Assembly: GCF_002028405.1 (NCBI RefSeq)
Contig: NZ_CP020046.1
Span: forward strand, 2,790,001 to 2,854,000
Source: Thiomonas intermedia
Lineage (GTDB): Bacteria > Pseudomonadota > Gammaproteobacteria > Burkholderiales > Burkholderiaceae_C
Direction: 5' to 3'
DNA length: 64,000 bases
A program made the position numbers and the translations under genes. The notes under the pieces were generated by a model. The model was not told the origin of the DNA, ran no database searches, and saw only the letters and a list, made by a program, of their open reading frames with translations. Below are positions 29,712 to 38,566 of this stretch, in pieces. Every line of letters starts with the position of its first letter. Position 1 is the first letter of the stretch.

Positions 29712-30590
29712 ATGACTGAGCGAGAGGGTTCCGCCATGGCGTGGATCGATACCCACGCCCATCTCGACGCGGTCGAATTTGAGGGGCAGGCCATCGAGGT
29801 GGTGGCGCGGGCGCGGCGGGTGGGGGTGGCCGGCGGGGTGATTCCGGCGGTCGAGCGCCGCCATTTCGAAACGGTTCAGCAACTTGCGCACCGCTGCGGC
29901 TGGGCCTACGCGCTGGGCATTCATCCACTCTACGTCGAGCAGGCGCAGGATGAGGATTTGCAGGCCCTGCATGCGGCGGTGGCGCAGGCGCTGGCCGATC
30001 CGCGGTTCGTCGGCATTGGCGAAATCGGGCTGGATTTTTTTGTTCCGGGTCTGGACCGCGAGCGACAGCAGCGGTTCTACGCGGCGCAGTTGCGCATCGC
30101 GCGGGCTTTCGATCTGCCCGTCATCCTGCATGTGCGCAAGTCGCAGGACGCCTTGCTGGCCGGACTGCGCCGCGCCGGTTTTGGATCAGGGCGGCCTGCG
30201 GGCATCGCCCACGCCTTCAACGGCAGCGCGCAACAGGCGCAGGGCTTCATCGACCTGGGGTTCGCCCTGGGGTTCGGAGGCGCCATGACCTTCGAGCGGG
30301 CGCTCAACATCCGCAGACTGGCCGCCGATGTTCCCGAGACCGTGCCGGTGCTCGAAACCGATGCGCCCGACATTCCGCCCGTGTGGCTCTATCGCCCGCG
30401 GCAGACGCAGACCGGTGCGCCGCTCACGCCCAATGCGCCCGAGCATCTGCCGCGCATTGCCCAGACTTTGGCCGAGTTGCGCGGCTGGTCGCTGAGCAGG
30501 ACCGCCAGCCAGACCACCGCCAATGCCTTTCGCGTCCTGCCGCGGCTGTCGCAGGCCTGGGCGGCAGGCTTTTTGTCGCAGGCGAGATGA
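29712..30590 (+). CDS. TatD family metal-dependent hydrolase
   Basis: 292 residues. All metal-ligand motifs of TatD-type DNases are present: DTHAHLD at the N-terminus, GEIGLD, ILHVRKSQDA, IAHAFNG and ETDAPDI. Start at 29712 is supported by GGGAGGA eight bases before; an internal ATG at 29736 is the weaker option. Divergent from pelA with a 160-base gap which must contain the pel promoter; I see no clear consensus element there. Substrate (3'-exonuclease or D-amino acid related) cannot be told from sequence. Confidence 0.92.
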   Translation: MTEREGSAMAWIDTHAHLDAVEFEGQAIEVVARARRVGVAGGVIPAVERRHFETVQQLAHRCGWAYALGIHPLYVEQAQDEDLQALHAAVAQALADPRFVGIGEIGLDFFVPGLDRERQQRFYAAQLRIARAFDLPVILHVRKSQDALLAGLRRAGFGSGRPAGIAHAFNGSAQQAQGFIDLGFALGFGGAMTFERALNIRRLAADVPETVPVLETDAPDIPPVWLYRPRQTQTGAPLTPNAPEHLPRIAQTLAELRGWSLSRTASQTTANAFRVLPRLSQAWAAGFLSQAR

Positions 30591-30686
30591 TCGACCGCTT
30601 GGGCTTGTTCCGCCTTGCCCTTGATTTTCGACCTTCCGGCCGTATCTGTCTGCGCAGGTTTTTTTCCTTCGTTTCCCGTACGCACC

Positions 30687-32651
30687 ATGAGCACTGAACC
30701 AAGCAACGCATCCTCCACCAGCACGCACACCCACGCCTTCCAGGCCGAAGTCCGCCAACTGCTGCATCTGGTCACCCATTCGCTCTATTCCAACCGCGAC
30801 ATTTTTCTGCGCGAGCTGATCTCCAACGCCTCGGACGCGTGCGACAAGCTGCGCTTTCAGGCCATCGACGACGCCGCGCTGATGGAAGGCGATGCCCAAT
30901 TGCGCATCCGCATCGCCGTCGATCCCGAGCAGCGCACGCTCACCATCAGCGACAACGGCATCGGCCTGAGCCTGGACGATGCCGTCGAGCACCTGGGCAC
31001 GATTGCCAAATCGGGCACGCGCGAGTTCATGCAGAAGCTGGGCGACAAGCAAAAGCCCGACGCTGCCCTCATCGGCCAGTTCGGCGTGGGCTTCTATTCC
31101 GGCTTCATGGTGGCCGATCGCATCACCGTCGAATCCCGCAAGGCGGGCATGGCCGAAGGCGAGGGCGTGCGCTGGGTGTCGGACGGCACGGGCGAATTCA
31201 CCGTGGAGACGATGTCGCGCGCAGGGCGCGGTACCGATGTGATTCTTCATTTGCGCGCCGATGCCGACGACACGCCGCACGAGGACAAGATCGAGAAATA
31301 TCTGCGCGTCTGGACGCTCAAGGACCTCATCGGCAAATACTCCGACCATATCTCCCTGCCCATCGAGATGCGCAAGGAGCACTGGGACGCCGAACAGAGC
31401 AAATACGTTGCCACCGACGAATGGGAACAGATCAACAGCGCCGCGGCGCTGTGGACCCGCAGCAAATCCGACATCACCGAGGCGCAGTACCTCGAGTTCT
31501 ACAAGCAGCTCAGCGGCGACAGCAACCCGCCCTTGCGCTGGACGCACAACCGCGTCGAGGGACGCAGCGAATACACCCAACTGCTTTACCTTCCCGCCAA
31601 GGCTCCGATGGATCTGTGGGACAGACAGCAGAAGGCCGGCGTCAAGCTTTACGTGAAGCGGGTCTTCATCACCGATGACGCGCAAAGCCTGATGCCCAGC
31701 TATCTGCGCTTCGTGCGCGGGGTGATCGACAGCGCCGATCTGCCGCTCAATGTGTCGCGCGAGATGCTGCAGGAAAGCCGCGATGTGCGCGCCATCCGCG
31801 AGGGTTCGGTCAAGCGGGTGCTGTCGCTGCTGGAAGACATGGCGGGCAGCGACGACGCGGGCGAACGCGACAAGTATGCCGCCTTCTGGACAGAGTTCGG
31901 ACCCGTCCTGAAGGAGGGTTTTGGCGAAGATTTCGCCAATCGCGAACGGCTGGCGAGGCTGCTGCGCGCGGCCTCCACCCATGCGCTGGACGACGCGCAG
32001 AGCGTGACACTGGCCGACTATGTGAGCCGCATGAAAGAGGGGCAGAAGGCCATTTACTACATCACGGCCGAGACGCCGAAGATCGCCCGCTCCAGCCCCC
32101 AGCTCGAGATTTTTCGCAAGAAGGGCATCGAAGTGCTGTTGTTGACCGACCGGGTGGACGAGTGGATGCTGGGCTTCCTCAATGAGTTCGACGGCAAGCC
32201 GCTGCAATCGGTGGCGCGGGGGGCGGTCGACCTCGGTGACGTCAAAGGCGCCGATGACGAGGCCGGCGAGGCCAAGGACGAGAAGGCGAAGTCCGAAGAC
32301 CATCAGGCGCTGATCGAGCGCTTCAAGGCGGCGCTGGGCGAGCGCGTGCAGGACGTTCGGATCTCCGAACGCCTGGTCGACTCCCCGGCCTGTCTGGTCG
32401 CCGCGGACGACGGCATGAGCGCGCACCTGGCACGGCTGCTCAAGCAGGCCGGACGCGATGAAATGCCCGCCGCCAAACCGGTGCTCGAACTCAACCCCGG
32501 GCATGGTCTGATCAAGCGCGTGGTGGCCGATGCGGCCCACACCGACGATCTGGCGCAGGTGGTGTTCGATCAGGCGCTGCTGGCCGAAGGCGGTCAGCTC
32601 GATGATCCGGCGGCCTATGTACGCCGGGTCAATGCCCTGCTGGCCGGTTGA
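30687..32651 (+). CDS. htpG: Molecular chaperone HtpG (Hsp90)
   Basis: 654 residues. GHKL ATPase domain with [27 protein letters not shown] and [13 protein letters not shown]; middle and C-terminal dimerisation domains follow. Cytosolic ATP-dependent chaperone. Start at the ATG at 30687; the upstream frame lies in the tatD-htpG gap. Acidic/Lys insert near residue 540 ([15 protein letters not shown]) is ordinary for the family. Ends before a clear terminator. Confidence 0.97.
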   Translation: MSTEPSNASSTSTHTHAFQAEVRQLLHLVTHSLYSNRDIFLRELISNASDACDKLRFQAIDDAALMEGDAQLRIRIAVDPEQRTLTISDNGIGLSLDDAVEHLGTIAKSGTREFMQKLGDKQKPDAALIGQFGVGFYSGFMVADRITVESRKAGMAEGEGVRWVSDGTGEFTVETMSRAGRGTDVILHLRADADDTPHEDKIEKYLRVWTLKDLIGKYSDHISLPIEMRKEHWDAEQSKYVATDEWEQINSAAALWTRSKSDITEAQYLEFYKQLSGDSNPPLRWTHNRVEGRSEYTQLLYLPAKAPMDLWDRQQKAGVKLYVKRVFITDDAQSLMPSYLRFVRGVIDSADLPLNVSREMLQESRDVRAIREGSVKRVLSLLEDMAGSDDAGERDKYAAFWTEFGPVLKEGFGEDFANRERLARLLRAASTHALDDAQSVTLADYVSRMKEGQKAIYYITAETPKIARSSPQLEIFRKKGIEVLLLTDRVDEWMLGFLNEFDGKPLQSVARGAVDLGDVKGADDEAGEAKDEKAKSEDHQALIERFKAALGERVQDVRISERLVDSPACLVAADDGMSAHLARLLKQAGRDEMPAAKPVLELNPGHGLIKRVVADAAHTDDLAQVVFDQALLAEGGQLDDPAAYVRRVNALLAG

Positions 32652-32660
32652 GCCTGGAAC

Positions 32661-32701
32661 GCCCGTGCCTGCGGCCTGGCTTCAGGCACGGGGCTTGTTT
32701 T
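32661..32701 (+). terminator. Rho-independent terminator of htpG
   Basis: CCCGTGCCTG (32662-32671) pairs with CAGGCACGGG (32683-32692) over an 11-base loop, followed by CTTGTTTT. Located 10 bases after the htpG stop. Confidence 0.85.
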
Positions 32702-32719
32702 CAACGCTGGCCTTCAACT

Positions 32720-32806
32720 CAGATTGTCCAATAGGCGGCGCGTTGCGCGGGGGGCAATCCATCCTCAAACCACCGCGCCTTATCCCGCGTCCCATTGAAC
32801 AATCTG
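32720..32806. repeat. 87-bp MITE-like inverted repeat
   Basis: CAGATTGTCCAAT (32720-32732) and ATTGAACAATCTG (32794-32806) are inverted repeats matching at 12 of 13 positions, around a GC-rich interior. Sits between the htpG terminator and the convergent CobD/CbiB-family gene. It has the size of a small palindromic element or a tail-to-tail structured terminator; the arms differ from those at 7865-7946. Confidence 0.55.
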
Positions 32807-32809
32807 GGT

Positions 32810-33775
32810 TCAACTCACCCAGCTGACGACGCTGAGCATGGCGAGCAGCAGCATCCACAGCAGCACCGAGCGCCACACCAGGCCCACCACATTGCGCAGA
32901 TGCGCCGGTTGAGGAATGGCGCCGGGCATTGCCGCGGAATGGCCGGGCGGCTGGCCTTCACCTTCCTGCGTCCAGCCCGGCTCGGTGGGGGCGGTCGGTG
33001 GCGCGCCGGCGGTCGCACCCAGACAGATGCCCACGGCGCCCGCCGCCGATGCCAGCATGACACCGGTATTGCGGTTGGGCCAGAGTTGCGAGAACCCGCG
33101 CCAGATGTCGATGGCGTCCTCGAAATTGCCGACGATGGCGTAGCCGATGGCCGTCAGGCGGGAAGGTACCCAGTCGAGCAGGTCAAAGGTCTTCTGCGCA
33201 AACACGCGCAGCGCGGGGCTCGCTTCGCTGTCGGCGCTGTTCCACTTGCCGGCGACATAGTCGCTCAGGCGATAGAGCACCGCGCCCGCCGGACCGATGG
33301 GAAGAATGAACCAGAAGAACACCCCGAGGACGTAGCGCTGCACCGACACCAGGGCATGTTCGATGGTTTGTTGGGTGACGTCGCTCGGACTCATGTCCAC
33401 GGTGTCGAGGGCTTTCCACTGGCGCAGCAGGCTGCGCGCCGTCTCGGCATCCTGATGATTGAGCGCGTCCTGGATGTCGGTGAAAAAGTGGCTGAACTGA
33501 CGAAAGCCCAGTGTGAAATACAGCACGGCAATATTCCACGCCAGGGCCAGCAGAAGGCTGTAGTGCAGCGCGAGCAGGTAAATGGCCAGTGTCACCAGGG
33601 CGGGCAGCAGCACGGCGATGAACCAGGCGGCCACGCCATGTCGCGATTGTCCCGCGTCGAAGTTGCGAGAGGCGAGATCGGCCAGGGTCTGGCGCAGCCG
33701 ATACACGGCACTGCCGCGCCCCAGGGGTTTGAGCTGCTCCACAAGCAGCGCGATGAGAACTGAGAGAAAAGCCAT
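32810..33775 (-). CDS. CobD/CbiB-family integral membrane protein
   Basis: 321 residues with about four to five membrane segments and patterns AFLSVLIALLVEQLKPLG, ...LDWVPSRLTAIGYAIVGNFEDA that place it in the CobD/CbiB (AmpE-like) family. No other cobalamin genes are nearby, so cobalamin synthesis should not be assumed. Probably co-transcribed with the Nudix gene, whose stop is 9 bases upstream of this start. Confidence 0.75.
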   Translation of the reverse strand: MAFLSVLIALLVEQLKPLGRGSAVYRLRQTLADLASRNFDAGQSRHGVAAWFIAVLLPALVTLAIYLLALHYSLLLALAWNIAVLYFTLGFRQFSHFFTDIQDALNHQDAETARSLLRQWKALDTVDMSPSDVTQQTIEHALVSVQRYVLGVFFWFILPIGPAGAVLYRLSDYVAGKWNSADSEASPALRVFAQKTFDLLDWVPSRLTAIGYAIVGNFEDAIDIWRGFSQLWPNRNTGVMLASAAGAVGICLGATAGAPPTAPTEPGWTQEGEGQPPGHSAAMPGAIPQPAHLRNVVGLVWRSVLLWMLLLAMLSVVSWVS

Positions 33776-33784
33776 GCGTCTATC

Positions 33785-34495
33785 CTACGCAATCAGCAGT
33801 CGGTACAGATTGCGCAACATGGCGGCCGTGGCCCCCCAGATGACGTAGCTGCGGTCGTCGACGACATAGGGCATGACCAGAAACCGGCGGCGCAAAGGAA
33901 TCGGATTGACCGGCTCGTTGCTCTGCATCGTCCATTCCCGGTGTTCGTGGTGCCGCGGATCCATGAGAAAGTCCAGGGGGACTTCGAACAGTTCACTCAC
34001 TTCGTCGGGATGGGGTTGCAGTCCCTCGGCGCTGGACACCAGCGCGACGACGGGAGTGACGGCGTAGCGCGAAGCGGTGCAGTACAGCGGCAGCGTGCCC
34101 AGGACTTCCGCGCCGGCAGGTCGCAGGCCGATTTCCTCGTGAGCTTCCCGCAAGGCCGTTGCCGCGGGGTGCAGGTCCTGGCGATCGCAGCGCCCTCCGG
34201 GAAAACTGATCTGGCCCGCATGCTCATGCAGATGAAGATTGCGGCGAGTGAGGAGCACCTGCAAACCCTGACGGCGCTGCACCAGTGCGATGAGCACCGC
34301 TGCGCCCCTGAGCGGCTGGGCATGCAGGCGCAAAGAGTCCTCAAACAGTTCCGGAGTCCAGGACGGCTGCGATGCGAAACGCTGGCGAAGCCGCTCCGGG
34401 GTCAACTGCTCCTGGGTAACGGCGGGCAGGGCGTCATCGCGTCCGATCAGTCGGGCGCTATAGGGGTCGATGGGCTGAAGGCGGTGTGAAGACAC
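33785..34495 (-). CDS. Nudix hydrolase, CoA pyrophosphatase-like
   Basis: About 236 residues. Contains the CoA-diphosphatase signature LLTRRNLHLHEHAGQISFPGG and a Nudix box with REAHEEIGL, then LPLYCTASRYAVTPVVA. Likely cleaves CoA or related nucleoside diphosphates. There is no upstream ATG: the start is a GTG at 34495 or a TTG at 34510, directly downstream of the rplS terminator, so expression may depend on read-through or a weak local promoter. Confidence 0.85.
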   Translation of the reverse strand: MSSHRLQPIDPYSARLIGRDDALPAVTQEQLTPERLRQRFASQPSWTPELFEDSLRLHAQPLRGAAVLIALVQRRQGLQVLLTRRNLHLHEHAGQISFPGGRCDRQDLHPAATALREAHEEIGLRPAGAEVLGTLPLYCTASRYAVTPVVALVSSAEGLQPHPDEVSELFEVPLDFLMDPRHHEHREWTMQSNEPVNPIPLRRRFLVMPYVVDDRSYVIWGATAAMLRNLYRLLIA

Positions 34496-34511
34496 GGTGA
34501 GTGCCGGCAAC

Positions 34512-34542
34512 AAAAAAGCCGACTTGCAGGGCAGGTCGGCTT
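34512..34542 (-). terminator. Rho-independent terminator after rplS
   Basis: AGCCGAC and GTCGGCT arms with a short interior, followed on the minus strand by six T. It ends the rpsP-rimM-trmD-rplS operon about 45 bases after the rplS stop and about 17 bases before the Nudix GTG start. Confidence 0.9.
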
Positions 34543-34586
34543 CGGTGGCGATCCGGCGGTGCCGGAATGACCAGAAAGCGTGCGGA

Positions 34587-34991
34587 TCAGGCCTCTGCAG
34601 ACGCACTGGCCTGGGCGGCCGCGGCAGACTTGAGCACCAGTTTTTCCTTGATGCGCGCCGACTTGCCCGAGCGCTGACGCAGGTAGTACAGCTTGGCGCG
34701 GCGCACGTCACCGCGGCGCTTGACCTCGATCGATGCGATCTGCGGCGAATACAGCTGGAACGTACGCTCCACGCCTTCCCCGGCAGAGATCTTGCGCACG
34801 ATGAAGCTGGAATTCAGTCCACGATTACGCTTGGCGATCACCACACCTTCGTAGGCCTGGTTACGTTTGCGGTTGCCTTCAACCACCTTGACGGACACGA
34901 TGACCGTGTCGCCTGGGTTGAACTGGGGGAAGGATTTGCCCGCGCTGACGCGGGCCATTTCTTCCTGTTCCAAGGTAGCAATCAGATTCAT
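34587..34991 (-). CDS. rplS: Ribosomal protein bL19
   Basis: 134 residues from the ATG at 34991, which has GGAG before it. Family motifs [31 protein letters not shown] and [11 protein letters not shown] short Ala-rich C-terminal tail ([12 protein letters not shown]) extends past the E. coli length (115), as is common in Burkholderiales. Last gene of the rpsP operon; about 105 bases separate it from trmD and hold a small TGCACT/AGTGCA hairpin. Confidence 0.96.
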   Translation of the reverse strand: MNLIATLEQEEMARVSAGKSFPQFNPGDTVIVSVKVVEGNRKRNQAYEGVVIAKRNRGLNSSFIVRKISAGEGVERTFQLYSPQIASIEVKRRGDVRRAKLYYLRQRSGKSARIKEKLVLKSAAAAQASASAEA

Positions 34992-35097
34992 TTGAAGCTC
35001 TCCAATGATCTTGCCGTCCAGTGTAGGAAAGGGTTTGGTTGTCACAAGGGGCGATGCACTTCAGTGCACTCGCGCCAAGAGACGGGCCAGCAGAGGA

Positions 35098-35865
35098 TCA
35101 AACCGAAGAAGTATAACCTAAGGCCGACAGGATGCGCAGATCCTTCTGGCTGAGCTGACCGGACTGATGCAACAGCGCAATCAGATCCGGACGCCGTTGC
35201 AGCGTGAGACGCAAAGACTGCTCCCTGCGCCATTGCGCAATGCGCGCGTGATCGCCGCTGAGCAGCGCTTCCGGCACGGCGCGGCCGCGATGGTTCTCCG
35301 GGCGCGTGTAGTGTGGGCAGTCGAGCAGGCCGTTGGCGAAGCTGTCCTGCTGGGCCGATTCGGCACTTCCCAGCACGCCGGGCAGAAACCGGCAGGCCGC
35401 GTCGAGCAGCGCGAGGGCGGGAATCTCTCCGCCAGAGAGCACAAAGTCGCCGAGGCTGATCTCCAGGTCCACCCGGTGGTCGATGAGACGCTGATCCACA
35501 CCCTCGTATCGGGCGCACAGCAGCGTGGCGCCGTCGGATCGTGCCAGGTCTTCGACCAGACGTTGATCGATGCGCCGGCCCGTGGGCGAGAACAGCCAGA
35601 CCGGCGCGTGCGGAAGGGCCGCGCGCCGCCGGTCGGCTGCGATCGCGTCCAGCGTCTGCTCCAGCGGTTCGGCCAGCATGACCATGCCAGGGCCGCCGCC
35701 GTAGGGGCGGTCGTCGATCGTTCGGTGCGGGTCCGAGGTGAAATCGCGCGGATTCCAGCACTGCAACCGCAATTGACCCGAGTCGAAGGCGCGCCGCGAG
35801 ACGCCGTGATGCTTCAGCGGCTCGAAGTACGCGGGAAACAGGCTGATGACATCGATGCGCAGCAT
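35098..35865 (-). CDS. trmD: tRNA (guanine-37-N1)-methyltransferase
   Basis: 255 residues with SPOUT trefoil-knot motifs: [24 protein letters not shown], and [14 protein letters not shown]. Methylates G37 of tRNAs reading CNN codons. Position between rimM and rplS is the canonical one; 9 bases after rimM. Confidence 0.97.
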   Translation of the reverse strand: MLRIDVISLFPAYFEPLKHHGVSRRAFDSGQLRLQCWNPRDFTSDPHRTIDDRPYGGGPGMVMLAEPLEQTLDAIAADRRRAALPHAPVWLFSPTGRRIDQRLVEDLARSDGATLLCARYEGVDQRLIDHRVDLEISLGDFVLSGGEIPALALLDAACRFLPGVLGSAESAQQDSFANGLLDCPHYTRPENHRGRAVPEALLSGDHARIAQWRREQSLRLTLQRRPDLIALLHQSGQLSQKDLRILSALGYTSSV

Positions 35866-35874
35866 GGAGGTCGG

Positions 35875-36420
35875 TCAGTCGAAACTGGCGTCCCACGAAG
35901 CAACGATGGTCTTGGTCGGCAGATCGACCGAGACAATGTAGGCATCGACAAAGGGAATCAGGCGTTCCCGGGGCTTGGCGTCAGGACTGGGCTGGGGAAC
36001 TTGCACGCGAAGAATGGCGTGGGCCGCACTCTCCATCAACCCCGTCACGCCACCGAGATCCACGCCCTCGGGCGTGCGAACCTGGCAGCCGATCAGGTCG
36101 GCCCAGTAAAACTCGCCGTCGTCCGGCGGGGGAAACTCGGCACGCCGCACCGAAATCTGCCTGCCGCGCAGCGCCTCGGCGCCACTGCGGTCGTCCAAAC
36201 CTTCGAACAGCGCAACCAGGGCGCTGCCGTGGCGTCTGGCCAGGCGCACCGTGAACGGCGCTGCATCTTCGAAGCCCGGGCGGCTCAGCCACCAGGTCTT
36301 GGACTTGAGCAGGGCTGCGGCTTCCGGTGCATCGGGGGCAACCTTCACCCAGCCCCGCACGCCCCAGGCATCGAGGACATGGCCGACGAGGAAAAGATCG
36401 TCAGGGATGCTCATGGACAT
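35875..36420 (-). CDS. rimM: Ribosome maturation factor RimM
   Basis: 181 residues. N-terminal barrel with VGHVLDAWGVRGWVKV and C-terminal PRC-barrel with EFYWADLIGCQV; needed for 30S head assembly around uS19. The start is either the ATG at 36420 or the ATG two codons later; no strong ribosome site decides. Lies between rpsP and trmD. Confidence 0.94.
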   Translation of the reverse strand: MSMSIPDDLFLVGHVLDAWGVRGWVKVAPDAPEAAALLKSKTWWLSRPGFEDAAPFTVRLARRHGSALVALFEGLDDRSGAEALRGRQISVRRAEFPPPDDGEFYWADLIGCQVRTPEGVDLGGVTGLMESAAHAILRVQVPQPSPDAKPRERLIPFVDAYIVSVDLPTKTIVASWDASFD

Positions 36421-36513
36421 GAACGAGGTTCCGTGCAACAGAAAAAATGGCGGGACGGCCTATTCAGCCGACCCGCCGGGCACCCTCAGATCGAGATCGA
36501 TCGGAAGGCTAGG

Positions 36514-36774
36514 TCAGGCAGCAGCCTGGCCGGATTTCTGCGCGCTCTTCACCAGACGCTGCACGGTGGGCGAAACCTGCGCGCCCACACTGGTCCAGTG
36601 GTTCAGGCGCTCGGTCGCGATGTGCAAAGGCACTTCGGCACCGCGGGCCACCGGGTTGTAGTAACCCAGGCGCTCGATGTAGCGGCCGTCACGACGGCTG
36701 CGCGAATCGGTGGCCACGATGTGGTAGAAGGGGTGTGCCTTGGCGCCGGCACGGGTCAGACGGATCACAACCAT
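36514..36774 (-). CDS. rpsP: Ribosomal protein bS16
   Basis: 86 residues, family length, beginning [20 protein letters not shown] and containing [19 protein letters not shown]. First gene of rpsP-rimM-trmD-rplS. AAGGAAG is placed 4-10 bases before the ATG. Confidence 0.97.
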   Translation of the reverse strand: MVVIRLTRAGAKAHPFYHIVATDSRSRRDGRYIERLGYYNPVARGAEVPLHIATERLNHWTSVGAQVSPTVQRLVKSAQKSGQAAA

Positions 36775-37054
36775 TTTGCTTCCTTGTCAAAAAATGAGAG
36801 CCGGCGACGGGTCGCGGGCAGTATGTCGGGGCGTCGCTCCTAGGGCCTGGGGTCAAACTTACAGGCCCGGGGACGGGATTTATGGGTAGGCACCGCGGGG
36901 CACGCCTACTGCAAAAACCTCAAATGCCAGGATCACCTTTTTGGCAATCCGGCCCGCAGGGCATAAGTCCTTCGGATGCCCTGCCTTCAAAATCGTTTGC
37001 AGCGCTCGAATAAACTCGCCATTATAAACATGACCCTTCCCCCTATTGCACTTC
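36775..37054. other. Divergent intergenic region rpsP / acetyltransferase with two stem-loops
   Basis: No convincing gene. On the minus-strand leader of rpsP there are two inverted repeats: GGGCCTG/CAGGCCC (36843-36849 with 36862-36868) and GTAGGC/GCCTAC (36886-36891 with 36904-36909). Rightward, TTGCAG (36997) and CATTAT (37020) with 17-base spacing could be a promoter for the acetyltransferase gene. Confidence 0.45.
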
Positions 37055-37582
37055 ATGTCTGAAATCATCATTCGCGCCGCCACTTCGCTGGATTTGCCCA
37101 TCATCACCGCCATTTACCGCCACCATGTCCTGCACGGCACGGGCACGTTCGAAACCCAGGCGCCTGACGAGGCCGAGATGGCGCGTCGCTGGGGGGAAGT
37201 GCAGTCGCGCAAGCTGCCTTGGTTGGTCGCGCTGCGCGGCCAGGAGGTTGTCGGCTATGCCTACGCCAACTGGTTCCGGGCGCGTGAGGCCTATCGTTTC
37301 ACCGTCGAGGATTCCCTTTATGTCGCCCCGGATGGATTGGGTCAGGGGGTGGGTGGGCGCCTGCTCGACGCCTTGATCGAGGCTTGCACGCGCAGCGGGG
37401 CGCGACAGATGCTCGCCGTCATCGGCGATTCCGAGAATGCGGGCTCCATCGGCGTGCATCGGTCGCGCGGATTCGCCGATCTGGGAAGCATGCCTGCTGT
37501 CGGCTGGAAATTTGACCGCTGGCTGGACGTCGTGCTCATGCAACGCGCACTTGGGGCTGGCGCCGCAACCGTTCCCGCCTGA
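37055..37582 (+). CDS. GNAT N-acetyltransferase (phosphinothricin acetyltransferase-like)
   Basis: 175 residues. GNAT fold with acetyl-CoA loop DGLGQGVGGRLLDALI and the PAT-family features IYRHHVLHGTGTFE and YRFTVEDSLYVAP. Such proteins acetylate phosphinothricin, methionine sulfoximine or related amino acids; actual substrate unknown. I start at ATG 37055 (SEIIIRAA) rather than at 37046. Followed after 9 bases by the TM2-like gene. Confidence 0.88.
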   Translation: MSEIIIRAATSLDLPIITAIYRHHVLHGTGTFETQAPDEAEMARRWGEVQSRKLPWLVALRGQEVVGYAYANWFRAREAYRFTVEDSLYVAPDGLGQGVGGRLLDALIEACTRSGARQMLAVIGDSENAGSIGVHRSRGFADLGSMPAVGWKFDRWLDVVLMQRALGAGAATVPA

Positions 37583-37591
37583 TGGCCGATG

Positions 37592-38011
37592 ATGACTGCA
37601 CAAACTTCTTTCAAAAGCAAATTCCTGGCGGCCCTGCTGGCCGGCGTTTTCGGTGGGCATCGTTTCTACCTGTACGGATCGAGAGACCGCTGGGCCTGGT
37701 TGCACGGCCCTCTTTTTATCGTCGGGCTGCTGGGGGTCTGGCGCTTCGTGTCTCAGCACATGGACGACGGCCTCACCTGGGCGCTGCTCGGGGTGTTCGT
37801 GGCGGTGGTCATTGCCGTGGTCGTCCAGACCCTGGTGATTGGGCTGACGCCCGATGAGCGCTGGGATGCACGCTGGAATCAGGGCATCGACCGCCGCAGC
37901 GCCAATGGATGGGGGCCGGTGTTGATCGTGATCTTCGCGCTGTTCATGAGCGTGGGCTCGCTGACTGGCGGACTCGCGTATGTGCTGCAGCGCTTTTTCG
38001 GCGGCGCTTGA
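37592..38011 (+). CDS. TM2-domain-like small membrane protein
   Basis: 139 residues with about four membrane segments. The N-terminal part AALLAGVFGGHRFYLYG resembles the TM2 domain core (Gly-x2-Gly-x-HRFYLG). Function unknown. Two adjacent ATGs (37589, 37592) are possible. Probably co-transcribed with the acetyltransferase gene; convergent with folK across 42 bases. Confidence 0.75.
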   Translation: MTAQTSFKSKFLAALLAGVFGGHRFYLYGSRDRWAWLHGPLFIVGLLGVWRFVSQHMDDGLTWALLGVFVAVVIAVVVQTLVIGLTPDERWDARWNQGIDRRSANGWGPVLIVIFALFMSVGSLTGGLAYVLQRFFGGA

Positions 38012-38053
38012 GCGCGCTTGTCGGTCACGCCGGATTCATTCACACCTTCTGAC

Positions 38054-38560
38054 TCAGAGCGGTTCCAGCCTCTGGATGCGCTGGCCTTCGGCCAGGCGGC
38101 GCTCGGCCAGTTCGGCGACGGATGAACCTGCGAGGCGTCCCTCGGGCCAGATCTCGGCCAGGGGCGCCAACACGAATGCACGCGCAGCCATGCGGGGATG
38201 GGGCAGGGTCAGCCGTTCGCTTTGGCGTTGCAGGCTGCCGTAGAGCAGCAGGTCGAGATCGAGGGTGCGCGGTGCGTTGACTGCACCGATGGGGCGTTGA
38301 CGGCCCATGCGGGCTTCGATGCCGAGCAGGCCGTCGAGCAAGGCCTCGGGCGACTGGGCGGTGCGGACCTGCACGACGGCGTTCCAGTAGTCCGGGCCGG
38401 TGGCGTGCTGCGGCGCTGTGCGGTAAAGGCTGGAGCGTGCCACCACGCGGGTCAGCGGCAAGGCGTCGATGGCCTGTACGGCCGCACGCAAGGTGGCCGC
38501 GCCATCGCCCAGATTGGCGCCGAGGGCGATGAAGGCTTCGACGTCATCGGCGCAGGCCAT
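38054..38560 (-). CDS. folK: 2-amino-4-hydroxy-6-hydroxymethyldihydropteridine pyrophosphokinase
   Basis: 168 residues. FIALGANLGD at the N-terminus, SSLYRTAP and the HPPK signature NAPRTLDLDLLLYG. Transfers pyrophosphate from ATP in folate synthesis. Starts 6 bases after pcnB on the same strand. Confidence 0.95.
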   Translation of the reverse strand: MACADDVEAFIALGANLGDGAATLRAAVQAIDALPLTRVVARSSLYRTAPQHATGPDYWNAVVQVRTAQSPEALLDGLLGIEARMGRQRPIGAVNAPRTLDLDLLLYGSLQRQSERLTLPHPRMAARAFVLAPLAEIWPEGRLAGSSVAELAERRLAEGQRIQRLEPL

Positions 38561-38566
38561 CGCCAG

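Noticed and set aside
36880-37113. 77-residue minus-strand ORF upstream of rpsP
   Set aside because: Overlaps the acetyltransferase start and the rpsP leader, no family resemblance and no good ribosome site.
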